From Pseudomonas sp. GV085 (GTDB lineage: Bacteria; Pseudomonadota; Gammaproteobacteria; Pseudomonadales; Pseudomonadaceae): a DNA stretch of 64,000 nucleotides. This document shows, one piece after another, positions 48,133-57,581 of the stretch (position 1 is its first letter; each line of letters opens with the position of its first letter). The notes under the pieces are model-generated. The model saw only the letters and a list, made by a program, of their open reading frames with translations. It was not told the DNA's origin and did not search any database. The position numbers and the translations under genes are program-made. The stretch spans positions 124,001 through 188,000 of the forward strand of contig NZ_QAOV01000003.1 of NCBI RefSeq assembly GCF_003050925.1, given 5' to 3'.

Positions 48133-48263
48133 TTTTTTATGTGGCGCGCCCGACGGTTTATGTCATTTGTTAGGGTGCCGTTTCTAATTTTTCTCCCTAC
48201 TTTGTGCCAGTGCCCGACACTTGTCCGGGCGGTTCCTCAAACCTTCTGCGCGTGAGGTGCACC

Positions 48264-48686
48264 ATGGCCAAAGTTATATTGAAGAAAAAAATCGATCCGT
48301 CGACCGGCACGCCGAGCGACGTCAAATCCTATGCCCGCAAGATCTGGCTGGCAGGCCTGGGTGCCTACGCCAAGATCGGCCAAGAGGGCAGCGAGTACTT
48401 TCAAGAACTGATCAAGGCCGGTCAGGTTGTTGAAAAGAAAGGCAAAAAGGTAGTTGCCGAGAAACTGGAAGCGGCCAATGCCGAAATTGATGAAGCCAAG
48501 AGTGAAGTCAGCACTTTCAAAGGCCGTGTCGAAGTTCAACTCGACAAGGTCGAGAAGGCGTTCGACACGCGTGTCGCAAGTGCCTTGAATCGTATCGGCA
48601 TTCCGTCTAAACATGACGTTGAGACACTCTCTGCTAAGCTCGATGAGCTGACGGCATTGCTCGAACGTGTCGCGCGTAAATCTTAA
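48264..48686 (+). CDS. phaI: Phasin PhaI
   Basis: This is a 140-residue granule-surface phasin from ATG 48264 with TGAGGTG upstream. The phasin core begins SYARKIWLAGLGAYAKIGQE and continues as a long amphipathic helix with heptad-like spacing (KLEAANAEIDEAKSEVSTFK). It shares this core with PhaF next door but lacks the basic tail. Phasins coat PHA granules and control their size. It is 10 bp from phaF, forming the phaIF operon. Confidence 0.93.
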   Translation: MAKVILKKKIDPSTGTPSDVKSYARKIWLAGLGAYAKIGQEGSEYFQELIKAGQVVEKKGKKVVAEKLEAANAEIDEAKSEVSTFKGRVEVQLDKVEKAFDTRVASALNRIGIPSKHDVETLSAKLDELTALLERVARKS

Positions 48687-48696
48687 GGAGAACGGG

Positions 48697-49524
48697 ATGG
48701 CTGTTAAAAAGAAAACCGAAAAAGAAGGCAGCTCGTGGATCGGGAAGGTTGAAGAATATTCCCGAAAAATCTGGCTGGCTGGTTTAGGCGTGTACTCGAA
48801 GATCGACACTGACGGCAGCAAGCTCTTCGATACATTGGTTAAGGACGGCGAGAAAGCCGAGAAGCTCACCAAGAGCGCTGTTGGCAAGACTGTCGACGCC
48901 GCCAAGGACTCGGCTTCCTCGGCCAAGTCGCGCATCAGCGGCGTGAAAGATCGCGCACTGGGCAAGTGGGATGAGCTGGAAGGCGCTTTTGACAAGCGTC
49001 TGAACAGCGCCATTTCGCGTCTGGGCGTGCCGAGCCGCAACGAAGTCAAGGCACTGCACAGCAAGGTCGAAACACTGACCAAGCAAATCGAAAAACTGAC
49101 CGGTGCCAAGGTTGCGCCTGTTGCGGCGAAAACCGCGGCGGCCAAACCTGCTGCCAAGACTGCCGCCGCCAAGCCAGCAGCCAAAACTGCTGCCAAGCCA
49201 CTGGCAAAAGCGGCGGCCAAGCCTGCTGCTAAAACCGCTGCTGCAAAACCTGCAGCGGCGAAGCCAGCAACCAAGCCAGCCGCTAAAACGGCTGCGGCAA
49301 AACCAGCTGCTGCCAAGCCAGCAGCCAAACCCGCTGCGGCGAAAAAACCTGCAGTGAAAAAGCCGGCAGCTCCAAAAGCCGCCGCGCCAAAACCAGCAGT
49401 GGCGGCTGCCAAACCGGCGACCCCGGCAGCTCCGGTCAGCGCATCGAACTCCGCTGCCGCGCCAACCCCTGCTGTCACCCCGACTGCCGCGCCAACTCCA
49501 TCGACGCCAACCAGTCAGTCCTGA
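48697..49524 (+). CDS. phaF: Phasin PhaF with histone H1-like tail
   Basis: The protein has 275 residues from ATG 48697 behind AAGGAG. Residues 1-135 form the phasin domain (YSRKIWLAGLGVYSKIDTDG, then a coiled-coil stretch ending LHSKVETLTKQIEKLTG). Residues about 142-245 are AAKP/AAKT repeats like histone H1 or AlgP, highly basic. A Pro/Ala/Ser/Thr tail ends the protein. In P. putida PhaF binds both granules and DNA and so distributes granules at division. It converges on phaD across a terminator. Confidence 0.95.
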   Translation: MAVKKKTEKEGSSWIGKVEEYSRKIWLAGLGVYSKIDTDGSKLFDTLVKDGEKAEKLTKSAVGKTVDAAKDSASSAKSRISGVKDRALGKWDELEGAFDKRLNSAISRLGVPSRNEVKALHSKVETLTKQIEKLTGAKVAPVAAKTAAAKPAAKTAAAKPAAKTAAKPLAKAAAKPAAKTAAAKPAAAKPATKPAAKTAAAKPAAAKPAAKPAAAKKPAVKKPAAPKAAAPKPAVAAAKPATPAAPVSASNSAAAPTPAVTPTAAPTPSTPTSQS

Positions 49525-49539
49525 TTTTCAGGGCTCAAG

Positions 49540-49573
49540 AAAACGCCCGGCCTGTGAAGGTCGGGCGTTTTTG
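49540..49573. terminator. Terminator after phaF
   Basis: AAAACGCCCGGCC-TGTGAA-GGTCGGGCGTTTTT is a GC-rich hairpin with flanking A and T runs, so it may serve both phaIF and the convergent phaC1ZC2D transcript. Confidence 0.9.
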
Positions 49574-49606
49574 TTTGTGCGGAATTTGAGAGCACCACAG
49601 ACCCAC

Positions 49607-49691
49607 TGTAGGAGCGAGCTTGCTCGCGAAAAAGGTACAGCCGACGCTACTCGGCGCCTGCAATACCATCGCGAGCAAGCTCGCTCCTACA
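49607..49691. repeat. REP pair, family A (AGCTTGCTCGCGA variant)
   Basis: TGTAGGAGCGAGCTTGCTCGCGA faces its complement about 40 bp away, between the convergent phaF and phaD genes. Confidence 0.9.
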
Positions 49692-49710
49692 GGGTTAGTT
49701 GCGGTCAGGG

Positions 49711-50331
49711 TTATTCATGGTCTTTCAGATACTCCATCGCCATCTGTTCGGTCGCAGCCTTCATCGACGGCAGCAAGTGTGGCGCCACCAGCATCATGAT
49801 CTGGTAAACCACCAGCCGCACCTCGCCTTCGCGATCGAGAATCCGCTGGTAATCCAGTGAGAACAGCAGGGTCAGGGTGATCTGCTCCACCAGTTGCCCC
49901 AATGCCTGGGTATCGCTGACCAACAGCCCTTGCGCCTGTAATCGTGCCAGCAGCGATGCCAGTGTGCGCTTGAGTGCATTGAGCAGATTGCGAATGCCTT
50001 TGGCCAGTTTCGGCAGGCGTCCGGCGAGGTTCGACAGATCCTGGAACAGGAACCGGTAGTGGGACAGGCGCTCGACGATCAGGTGCAGGAACAGCCAGTA
50101 ATCTTCGGGTGCCAGTTCGACATCGGCCGGTGGATCGAGCAAGGGCGCCAGTTCGCCCTGAAAGCGCTCGAACAGCCCGAGAATCAGCGGTTCCTTGCCG
50201 TGGAAGTGGTAATAGAGGTTGCCCGGGCTGATGCCCATTTCATTGGCAACTTCCATGGTGGAGACATTCGGTTCGCCCTTTTGATTGAACAACTGCAGGG
50301 CACATTCGAGGATCCGGTCGCGGGTTTTCAT
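49711..50331 (-). CDS. phaD: PHA regulator PhaD, TetR family
   Basis: This is a 206-residue TetR-like regulator. The N-terminal helix-turn-helix is VSTMEVANEMGISPGNLYYHF at about residues 24-44. The C-terminal helical ligand domain includes LHLIVERLSHYRFLFQDLSN. In P. putida PhaD activates phaC1 and phaI transcription and responds to a fatty-acid catabolism intermediate. It is the last gene of the phaC1ZC2D operon, about 60 bp after phaC2. Confidence 0.92.
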   Translation of the reverse strand: MKTRDRILECALQLFNQKGEPNVSTMEVANEMGISPGNLYYHFHGKEPLILGLFERFQGELAPLLDPPADVELAPEDYWLFLHLIVERLSHYRFLFQDLSNLAGRLPKLAKGIRNLLNALKRTLASLLARLQAQGLLVSDTQALGQLVEQITLTLLFSLDYQRILDREGEVRLVVYQIMMLVAPHLLPSMKAATEQMAMEYLKDHE

Positions 50332-50390
50332 CCAGTCTTCTTAATGATCGGGTCTTGCCACGGCCGGCAGAGGCCGCGGCGCGTTCAACG

Positions 50391-52073
50391 TCAGCGCACG
50401 CGCACGTAAGTACCGGGTGCTGCCTCCATCGGTGGGTAGTTCTGGTTGCCAAGCGCCATGTGGGTTTCCTTCTGCGCGCCGGAGCGTTCCTGAATCCAGC
50501 CCAGCCATTGGGTCCACCAACTGCCATCGACACGCTTGGCGTCGTAGTACCAGGCTCGTGGGTCGCTGCTCAGTTTGCCGTTCTCGACGTAGTTGGCTTT
50601 CGGGTTGTTCGGCGGGTTGAGGATGCTCTGCACATGACCGCTGTTGGACAGCACGAAGCGGCGCTCACCACCGAGCAGCAGCGTAGAGCGATACACCGCA
50701 TCCCACGGTGTGATGTGATCGTTGATGCCGGCGACGCTGAAGCTGTCGACGGTGACCTTCTGCAAATCGATCGGCGTGCCACACACTTCCAGCCCGCCCG
50801 GGTGGGTCAGCGGGTTGTGCTTGAAGAAGTCCAGCAGGTCGCCGTGCAGGGCGGCCGGCAAACGCGTGTTGTCGTTGTTCCAGTAGAGTATGTCGAACGC
50901 CGGTGGCTCCTTGCCCAACAGGTAGTTGTTGACGAAGTAGCTCCAGATCAAATCATTGGGGCGCATCCAGGCGAAGACCTTGGCCATGTCGCGGCCATCC
51001 AGCACACCTTTCTGATAGGAGCGGCGCTTGGCTGCCTCCAGAGTCTGTTCGTCGGCGAACAGCGAAACGGGGCCGTCCAGTTGGCTGTCGAGCAGGCTCA
51101 CCAGATAGGTCGCGCTGGACACCCTGCGCAGCTGCCGTTTGGCCTGCAAGTGGCCTTGCAATGCGGCAATGGTCAGCCCGCCGGCGCAGGCGCCCATCAG
51201 GTTGACCTCGCGTGCGCCGGTGATCGCCCGGCAGACATTCATGGCCTCTTCCACGGCTTCCACGTAGGTCGAGAGCCCCCATTCGCGGTGACGCACATCC
51301 GGATTGCGCCAGCTGATGATGAAGGTTTGCAGGCCGTTTTTGAGGGCGAACTGGACGAAGCTGTTGTGGGGGCTGAGGTCGAAAATGTAGTACTTGTTGA
51401 TTTGCGGCGGTACCACCAGCAAGGGCTTGGAATACTGCTTTTCGCTCATCGGCTTGTACTGGATCAACTCCAGCAGTTCGTTGCGAAACACCACGGCACC
51501 GGTGGTGGTGGCGACCGTCTTGCCGACCTCGAACGCTTGCTTGGTGACTTGTCGGGGCAGGCCATCGTTGTGCAGCAGATCGTCCACCAAATGGCTGATG
51601 CCACGCACCAGGCTGTTACCGCCGGAATTGAAAAGTTCCTTGACCGCCAGTGGATTGAGCAGGGTGTTGGAGGGCGATACGGCGTCGTTGAGCAAGGCGA
51701 AAGCGAAGTGGGCGCGGGCACGGTCGTCCGGGCTCATGTTGCTCTCGTCGATCCAGCTTTTGACCTGCTTCTGCCAACTTAAATAGGCCTGCAGGCTGCG
51801 GCGATAAAACGGGTTGAGGCTCCACGCCGGGTCGGCGAAGCGAGCGTCCTGCGGGTTGGTCGGGTGCAGGGTTTCACCCAGCAGCACGCGGCCAAGCTGA
51901 CCACCGAGCTTGAGGGCATGTCGGGCGCTGTGCACCGGATTGCGCAAGCCATGGGCGGCCACACTGCGCAGGGTCGACAACAGATCCCGGCCGCGCAGTC
52001 CGGTAATCGCACTCTGTGCATTGATGAACGCGGCGGGAGTCGGTAGGGAATCCCTCGCTGGTTTCTCGCGCAT
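50391..52073 (-). CDS. phaC2: Class II PHA synthase 2
   Basis: This is a 560-residue medium-chain-length PHA synthase that polymerises (R)-3-hydroxyacyl-CoA (C6-C14). The lipase-like box is GACAGG with nucleophile Cys296. The Asp is in SVAGINDHITPW and the His in NSGHVQSILNPP. NPLAVKELFNSGGNSL and the PLLVVPPQINKYYIFDLSP segment are class II hallmarks. It is similar in length and motif order to PhaC1, placed after phaZ. The two synthases differ in substrate preference in related species. Confidence 0.97.
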   Translation of the reverse strand: MREKPARDSLPTPAAFINAQSAITGLRGRDLLSTLRSVAAHGLRNPVHSARHALKLGGQLGRVLLGETLHPTNPQDARFADPAWSLNPFYRRSLQAYLSWQKQVKSWIDESNMSPDDRARAHFAFALLNDAVSPSNTLLNPLAVKELFNSGGNSLVRGISHLVDDLLHNDGLPRQVTKQAFEVGKTVATTTGAVVFRNELLELIQYKPMSEKQYSKPLLVVPPQINKYYIFDLSPHNSFVQFALKNGLQTFIISWRNPDVRHREWGLSTYVEAVEEAMNVCRAITGAREVNLMGACAGGLTIAALQGHLQAKRQLRRVSSATYLVSLLDSQLDGPVSLFADEQTLEAAKRRSYQKGVLDGRDMAKVFAWMRPNDLIWSYFVNNYLLGKEPPAFDILYWNNDNTRLPAALHGDLLDFFKHNPLTHPGGLEVCGTPIDLQKVTVDSFSVAGINDHITPWDAVYRSTLLLGGERRFVLSNSGHVQSILNPPNNPKANYVENGKLSSDPRAWYYDAKRVDGSWWTQWLGWIQERSGAQKETHMALGNQNYPPMEAAPGTYVRVR

Positions 52074-52189
52074 GAGTCAACACTCCTTCGTCTTCAAGCC
52101 AAAAAACAAATTCACCGAACCAGAACACCATAGACGCTGTAACGGGTTGTTGCGCGGCGCGGCGTCCTGCCGACCGCTGATGCAGCGCT

Positions 52190-53044
52190 TTAGCCGCCCA
52201 ATGGCGCCGGACGCGGATGCATCACCGCACGCTGGCGCTCCTCTTCCAGGAATTTCATGATGATCGGGGCCACCGCTTCGGCTCGGGTAATCAGGAACAA
52301 ATGCCCGTCATCGATGATGTGCAGCTGGGCGTTGGGAATGCGCCAGGCCAGCAAGCGCATGTTGACCAACGGGATCAGTGGGTCATCGTCGCCGGCCAGT
52401 ACCAGGGTCGGCTGACGGATCTTGTGCAACCAGTGAATGCTGGTCCAGCCGAGGCCGGCGAACAGCTGCCAGTAGTAACCGAGCTTGCCCGCTGAACGCA
52501 CCTTGGCCGCATGGCTCGCGGCCAGCGTCGGGTCGCGACGGAAAGAGCCGCCGTAGATCATCGGCGCGATGCGGATCACGTGGGATGGCTGGATGTAACG
52601 TCGCGGGCTGGCCATCATCCACAGCACTTTCGGCTTGCCCGGCACCATCACCGCTCCCGCCGCCGTCGCCGCCAGCACGAGTTTCTTGCAGCGCTCCGGG
52701 TAGTCGTAAGCGAACTGTTGGGCCAGGGCGCCACCCCAGGACACACCGATGACGTTGACCTGCCCGTAGTCGAGATAGTCGAGCATCCGCGCCGTGAGTT
52801 TCGCCAGGCTCGGAAAACGATACGGCCGGTTCGGCGTCGACGAACCACCGACACCGGGTACGTCGAAGGCGATGACTTCCAGGTCCGGATCCAGCGCCGC
52901 GATGAACGGGAACACCAGCTCCAGGTTGGCGCCGATGCCGTTGAAAATCAGCAGGGGCGTCAAGTGAGGCTTGCCGGGGCGTACCGCCGTGCGGAGCGTC
53001 TGGCCATCCAGGTCGACGGTACGGAATATGAAGGGTTGCGGCAT
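52190..53044 (-). CDS. phaZ: Intracellular mcl-PHA depolymerase
   Basis: This is a 284-residue alpha/beta hydrolase that releases 3-hydroxyacids from granules. The box is GVSWGG with Ser102, and the acid and His lie in LAGDDDPLIPL and IIDDGHLFLITRAEA. The N-terminal FNGIGANLELVFPF forms the oxyanion region. Residue positions match the P. putida KT2440 enzyme (Ser102). It sits between the two synthase genes, with a chimeric REP pair in the gap towards phaC1. Confidence 0.96.
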   Translation of the reverse strand: MPQPFIFRTVDLDGQTLRTAVRPGKPHLTPLLIFNGIGANLELVFPFIAALDPDLEVIAFDVPGVGGSSTPNRPYRFPSLAKLTARMLDYLDYGQVNVIGVSWGGALAQQFAYDYPERCKKLVLAATAAGAVMVPGKPKVLWMMASPRRYIQPSHVIRIAPMIYGGSFRRDPTLAASHAAKVRSAGKLGYYWQLFAGLGWTSIHWLHKIRQPTLVLAGDDDPLIPLVNMRLLAWRIPNAQLHIIDDGHLFLITRAEAVAPIIMKFLEEERQRAVMHPRPAPLGG

Positions 53045-53090
53045 GCTTCAGGCCCTGTGGGTCGCTTTCTCGAATTCTTCCCTGTCCCTC

Positions 53091-53204
53091 CTGTAGGGGC
53101 AGCCGGTCGACGCTCGATTGCTCGCGAAAAACGCAAAGGCAACGCATTTATCCAGACAGCACGCGTTATCGTTGACGTTCATCGCGAGCGAGCTCGCTCC
53201 TACA
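53091..53204. repeat. Chimeric REP-like pair (family D left arm, family A right arm)
   Basis: The left arm CTGTAGGGGCAGCCGGTCGA...TTGCTCGCGA is the family D sequence seen at 17211. The right arm ATCGCGAGCGAGCTCGCTCCTACA is family A. The outer 20 bases on each side pair only partly. It lies within the pha operon between phaC1 and phaZ. Confidence 0.8.
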
Positions 53205-53222
53205 AGGGGCGAGGTGTGTCAG

Positions 53223-54902
53223 TTACCGCTCATGCACATAGGTGCCTGGCGCCGCCTCACCCGCTGGATAGGCCTTGTTGCCCAATTTCAGCGGAGCTTT
53301 TTTCAGGTTGCCTGAACGTTGTGCCTGCCATGCCTGCCAGTGCAGCCACCAGGAGTCGGCATGCTTGGTTGACTCTTCCTGCCATTCATCGGCATTGGCG
53401 GGCATTTCGGTGCTGGTCATGTAACGCGATTTCGGATTGCCCGGCGGGTTCAGAATGCTCTGGATGTGCCCGCTGCTGGACAGCACGAATTCAACGTTGC
53501 CGCCGAACAGTTGCGCCGATTTGTAGCAGGAACGCCACGGGGTGATGTGGTCGTTGGTGCCGGCCAGCGAGAAGATGTCGGCGGTGACTTTCTTCAGGTC
53601 GATCGGCGTGCCGCACACTTCCAGTGCATCGGCCCGGGTCAACGGGTTACTTTTGAACATCTCGATCAGGTCGCCGTGGAACGCGGCGGGTAATCGGGTG
53701 GTGTCGTTGTTCCAGAACAGAATGTCGAACACCGGCGGTTCATTGCCCAACAGGTAGTTGTTGACCCAGTAGTTCCAGATCAGGTCGTTGGGGCGCATCC
53801 AGGCGAAGACTTTCGCCATGTCGCGGCCTTCGAGGACGCCGGCCTGGTAGGAGTGACGCTTGGCGGCTTCAAGGGTTTGCTCGTCGACGAACAGGGCCAC
53901 GTCGCTGTCCAGAGTGGTGTCGAGCACGCTGACCAGCAGGGTCAGGGCATTGACCTTGCTCTCGCCGATTGCCGCGTAGTGGCCCAGCAGCGCGGTGCAG
54001 GTGATGCCGCCGGAGCAGGCGCCGAGCATGTTCACGTCTTTGCTGCCGGTAATGGCGGTGACCACATCGACCGCTTCCTTGAGCGCTTCGATGTAGGTCG
54101 ACAGACCCCACTCGCGCTGCTCCTTGGTCGGGTTGCGCCAGCTGACGATGAAGGTTTGCACGTTGTTGCGCAGGCAGAACCGCGCCAGGCTCTTGTCCGG
54201 GCTCAGGTCGAAGACGTAGAACTTGTTGATCTGCGGCGGTACCACCAGCAGTGGGCGTTCATGCACCTGCTCGGTGATCGGCTTGTACTGGATCAGCTCC
54301 AGCACGTCGTTGCGAAAGACCACCGCACCCTCGGTCACGCCGAGGGTCTTGCCGACCTCGAAGGCGCCCATGTTGACCTGGCTCGGCATACCGCCGTTGT
54401 GCACAAGGTCCTTGGCCAGGTGCGAGAGACCATCGAGCAGGCTTTTACCGCCGGTTTCGAAGAAACGCTTGACCGCCGCGGGGTTGGCCGCTGTGTTGGT
54501 CGGCGCGAAAGCTTCGGTCATGAGGTTGATCACGAAGTGCCCGCGACTGACATCCTTGGCTGGCAGGTTACTGTCGTCGATCCAGGCGTGGAGTTCCTTG
54601 CGCCACGCCAGGTAGGTTTGCAGATAACGTTTGTAGAGCGGGTTCTGGCTCCAGGCCGGATCCGCGAAGCGACGGTCATCGCTGGTCGGTTGCAGCTCGG
54701 ATTTGCCGAACAGTACGTTCTTGAGTTCAAGGCCGAAATGCGCAACATGCTTCGCACTGTGCACGGGTTGCCTGATGGCCTGCCTGAGTACCATGCGAGC
54801 AGATGCCAGTAGATCCTTTCCACGCAGCCCAACGACAGGATTCAGGCCCAAGGTGTTTTCCGAGGCCTGATACTTCAAGTCATCGTTATTCTGTTTACTC
54901 AT
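53223..54902 (-). CDS. phaC1: Class II PHA synthase 1
   Basis: This 559-residue protein is the main mcl-PHA polymerase. The nucleophile is Cys296 in MLGACSGGITC; the Asp is in LAGTNDHITPW and the His in SSSGHIQSILNPPGNP. The region NPAAVKRFFETGGKSLLDGL and PLLVVPPQINKFYVFDLSP match the family. It is the first gene of phaC1-Z-C2-D and has a sigma-54-like promoter about 130 bp upstream. The first codons are A-rich (AAACAGAATAACGATG), a weak match to the Hfq/Crc motif reported for phaC1 in P. putida. Confidence 0.97.
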   Translation of the reverse strand: MSKQNNDDLKYQASENTLGLNPVVGLRGKDLLASARMVLRQAIRQPVHSAKHVAHFGLELKNVLFGKSELQPTSDDRRFADPAWSQNPLYKRYLQTYLAWRKELHAWIDDSNLPAKDVSRGHFVINLMTEAFAPTNTAANPAAVKRFFETGGKSLLDGLSHLAKDLVHNGGMPSQVNMGAFEVGKTLGVTEGAVVFRNDVLELIQYKPITEQVHERPLLVVPPQINKFYVFDLSPDKSLARFCLRNNVQTFIVSWRNPTKEQREWGLSTYIEALKEAVDVVTAITGSKDVNMLGACSGGITCTALLGHYAAIGESKVNALTLLVSVLDTTLDSDVALFVDEQTLEAAKRHSYQAGVLEGRDMAKVFAWMRPNDLIWNYWVNNYLLGNEPPVFDILFWNNDTTRLPAAFHGDLIEMFKSNPLTRADALEVCGTPIDLKKVTADIFSLAGTNDHITPWRSCYKSAQLFGGNVEFVLSSSGHIQSILNPPGNPKSRYMTSTEMPANADEWQEESTKHADSWWLHWQAWQAQRSGNLKKAPLKLGNKAYPAGEAAPGTYVHER

Positions 54903-55028
54903 CTACGACGCTCCATTGTCCTGAGACGAGTACCGGGTCCTGCTGTGCAGTCACACAGCCAATGCCAGGTACTACTGCTCGGGGTGACCGTTAATACTGC
55001 ACCGCTGCTTTTTTAATGCAGAGAGCAC

Positions 55029-55045
55029 TGCAGGGAACTTGCCAG
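55029..55045 (-). promoter_or_regulatory. Sigma-54 promoter upstream of phaC1
   Basis: On the minus strand CTGGCAAGTTCCCTGCA has GG-N10-GC spacing and matches TGGCA and TGCA. The predicted start is about 115 nt before the phaC1 ATG. A -24/-12 element has been proposed upstream of phaC1 in P. aeruginosa. Between it and the gene, CTGTG-N6-CACAG near 54943 is a weak dyad. Confidence 0.6.
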
Positions 55046-55161
55046 TTCCATTGGTTACCCGAGTTTAATTTTTTTCGCAAGCAGGCCAGTCGGTGGCCCT
55101 GAAGCGGAGCATTCAAACAGATGAAATTAGAAAATGCCCTCTAAAGAGCGAGAGGCTCGGA

Positions 55162-55539
55162 TTAGAGCATCAGCTTGACGACGGATTCGTTCGGGTCGCG
55201 AGTTTTTCCGGCGGCTTTGAGCTCGGCCAGATAATCATCCCAGAGTGCGTCATAACGTCGCCCCAGCTCGTACAGATATTCCCAGGTGAACAAGCCACTG
55301 TCGTGACCGTCATCGAAGGTCAGTTTCAGTGCGTACTGACCGGCCGGTTCTACCTTGGTCAGGCCTACGTTGATCTTGCCAAATTGCAGGATGGGTTTGC
55401 CGTGGCCCTGGACCTCGGCGGAAGGAGAGTGCACGCGCAGGAACTCCGCGGACAGGGTGTATTCCTCGCCGGACGCGTATTTGAGCGTCAGGGTTTTCGA
55501 GGCTTTGTGCAGCTTGATGTCGGTGGGGAGTTGGGTCAT
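55162..55539 (-). CDS. DUF971 (gamma-butyrobetaine hydroxylase N-terminal-like) protein
   Basis: The protein has 125 residues from ATG 55539. A longer in-frame start lies in a REP element and is rejected. It is a single small beta-rich domain homologous to the N-terminal domain of gamma-butyrobetaine hydroxylase (LKYASGEEYTLSAEFLRVHSPSAEV, LTFDDGHDSGLFTWEYLYELG). The family is sometimes linked to iron-sulfur or zinc proteins, but no function is established. In pseudomonads it usually follows hslVU, as here. Its frame ends 20 bp or so after the WDDYLAELKAAG segment without any extra domain. Confidence 0.87.
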   Translation of the reverse strand: MTQLPTDIKLHKASKTLTLKYASGEEYTLSAEFLRVHSPSAEVQGHGKPILQFGKINVGLTKVEPAGQYALKLTFDDGHDSGLFTWEYLYELGRRYDALWDDYLAELKAAGKTRDPNESVVKLML

Positions 55540-55567
55540 GAGCGCCGTTCCGTTGTGGATGGAACCC

Positions 55568-55650
55568 TGTAGGAGCGAGCCTGCTCGCGATGGTGTGTCA
55601 GTCGACATCAATGCAACTGACCGACCATCGCGAGCAGGCTCGCTCCTACA
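55568..55650. repeat. REP pair, family A
   Basis: TGTAGGAGCGAGCCTGCTCGCGA faces its complement about 37 bp away. It fills the gap between hslU and the DUF971 gene. Confidence 0.9.
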
Positions 55651-55658
55651 AGTATGGC

Positions 55659-56996
55659 TTACAGGATATAACGAGACAGGTCTTCGTTCTGCGCCAATTC
55701 GCCCAGGTGGCTGTTGACGTAGTCGGCGTCGATCTGGATCACCTTGTCGTCATGGGCGCTGGCCAGGTCGCCGGCGCTGAACGACACCTCTTCGAGCAGG
55801 CGCTCGAGCAGGGTGTGCAGGCGACGGGCACCGATGTTTTCGGTTTTCTCGTTGACCTGCCAGGCGATCTCCGCGATGCGCTTGATGCCGCTCGGCAGGA
55901 ACTCGATGCCCAGGCCTTCGGTTTTCAGCAGGGCGCAATATTGCTCGGTGAGCGAGGCGTGCGGTTCGCTGAGGATGCGTTCGAAGTCTTCCGGGCTCAG
56001 TGCCTTGAGTTCAACACGAATCGGCAGACGACCTTGCAGTTCTGGTACCAGGTCGCTCGGCTTGCTCAGGTGGAACGCACCGGAAGCAATGAACAGGATG
56101 TGGTCGGTCTTGACCATGCCCAGTTTGGTATTGACGGTGCAGCCTTCGATCAGCGGCAGCAAGTCGCGCTGTACGCCTTCGCGGGACACATCGATGCCAC
56201 CGGAATTGCCACGCTTGGCGACCTTGTCGATTTCGTCGATGAACACGATGCCGTGCTGCTCGACCGCTTCCAGCGCCTTGGCCTTCAACTCTTCATCGTT
56301 GACCAGACGGCTGGCCTCTTCATCGCGCACCAGCTTGAGCGCTTCCTTGACCTTGAGCTTGCGGCTCTTGTGCTTGCCCTTGCCCATGTTGGCGAACAGG
56401 CTTTGCAGCTGGTTGGTCATCTCTTCCATGCCCGGTGGCGCGGAGATATCGACGCCAGCCATTTCGGCGACTTCGATTTCGATCTCCTTGTCGTCCAGCT
56501 GACCTTCGCGCAGGCGCTTGCGGAACAACTGACGGGTGTTGGAGTCGGCAGTCGGGGCATCGTCACTACTGAAGCCCATGCGTGCCGGTGGCAGCAGTGC
56601 GTCGAGGATGCGCTCTTCTGCAGCGTCTTCGGCGCGGTGGCGAACCTTGACGATTTCCTGCTCGCGCAGCAGCTTGATCGCGGCATCGGCCAGGTCACGA
56701 ATGATCGATTCGACGTCGCGGCCGACATAGCCGACTTCGGTGAACTTGGTCGCTTCGACCTTGATGAACGGTGCGTTGGCCAGTTTTGCCAGGCGACGGG
56801 CGATCTCGGTTTTACCGACACCGGTCGGGCCGATCATCAGGATGTTCTTTGGCGTGACTTCAACGCGCAGCTCTTCAGGCAGCTGCATGCGGCGCCAGCG
56901 GTTACGCAGGGCAATGGCGACGGCGCGCTTGGCATCATCCTGGCCGATGATGTGGCGGTTGAGTTCGTGGACGATTTCACGGGGAGTCATGGGCAT
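55659..56996 (-). CDS. hslU: HslU ATPase subunit of the HslUV protease
   Basis: This is a 445-residue AAA+ unfoldase that feeds substrates to HslV. Walker A is GPTGVGKT at 56-63, Walker B is [12 protein letters not shown], and the sensor region includes [20 protein letters not shown]. The I domain (about 110-230) is present. The C-terminal end EDLSRYIL is the tail that docks into HslV and activates it. The start may be ATG 56996 or the ATG two codons on. It follows hslV by 54 bp on one transcript. Confidence 0.98.
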   Translation of the reverse strand: MPMTPREIVHELNRHIIGQDDAKRAVAIALRNRWRRMQLPEELRVEVTPKNILMIGPTGVGKTEIARRLAKLANAPFIKVEATKFTEVGYVGRDVESIIRDLADAAIKLLREQEIVKVRHRAEDAAEERILDALLPPARMGFSSDDAPTADSNTRQLFRKRLREGQLDDKEIEIEVAEMAGVDISAPPGMEEMTNQLQSLFANMGKGKHKSRKLKVKEALKLVRDEEASRLVNDEELKAKALEAVEQHGIVFIDEIDKVAKRGNSGGIDVSREGVQRDLLPLIEGCTVNTKLGMVKTDHILFIASGAFHLSKPSDLVPELQGRLPIRVELKALSPEDFERILSEPHASLTEQYCALLKTEGLGIEFLPSGIKRIAEIAWQVNEKTENIGARRLHTLLERLLEEVSFSAGDLASAHDDKVIQIDADYVNSHLGELAQNEDLSRYIL

Positions 56997-57050
56997 GATA
57001 TTCGGTGGACCTCAAGCAAGAATGGGCCGTGGTGCGGTGGCTGCACGGGC

Positions 57051-57581
57051 TTACTCGGCGCAGTCCTGCTCCTCAATGGTCTGAGTGTGATTGGTGAATA
57101 CGCAGATGTCGGCGGCGATGCCGAGGGCGGTTTCGACGATTTCCCGGGCCGACAGATCAGTCTTTTTCAGCAGCGCACTGGCCGCGGCCTGGGCGTAACC
57201 GCCGCCGGAACCCATGGCAATCAGGCCTTCCTCAGGTTCGACCACGTCGCCGTTGCCGGTGATGATCAGGGAGGCGTCTTTGTTGGCGACGGCGAGCATG
57301 GCTTCGAGGCGGCTCAGGGAGCGGTCGGTGCGCCATTCTTTGGCAAGTTCGACGGCGGCGCGCACCAGGTGGCCCTGATGTTTCTCAAGTTGGCCTTCGA
57401 AGCGTTCGAAGAGGGTAAAGGCGTCAGCGGTGGCACCGGCAAAACCGGCGATGACCTGGCCGTGGTACAGGCGGCGAACTTTTTTCGCGTTGCCTTTCAT
57501 CACGGTATTGCCAAGGGAAACCTGGCCGTCACCGCCCATGACGACTTTGCCATGGCGGCGAACTGAAACGATGGTGGTCAA
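57051..57581 (-). CDS. hslV: HslV peptidase subunit
   Basis: This is a 176-residue threonine peptidase of the proteasome beta type, assembling as a dodecamer with HslU. I choose TTG 57581 because the catalytic Thr must be the first residue after Met removal ([20 protein letters not shown]). Longer frames would bury it. A GGAG lies 8 bp before. Conserved [17 protein letters not shown] and [26 protein letters not shown] are present. The TTG start may limit translation relative to hslU. Confidence 0.97.
   Translation of the reverse strand: MTTIVSVRRHGKVVMGGDGQVSLGNTVMKGNAKKVRRLYHGQVIAGFAGATADAFTLFERFEGQLEKHQGHLVRAAVELAKEWRTDRSLSRLEAMLAVANKDASLIITGNGDVVEPEEGLIAMGSGGGYAQAAASALLKKTDLSAREIVETALGIAADICVFTNHTQTIEEQDCAE

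Noticed and set aside
55590..57566. 658-codon plus-strand frame
   Set aside because: It is antisense to hslU and hslV and starts in a REP element.
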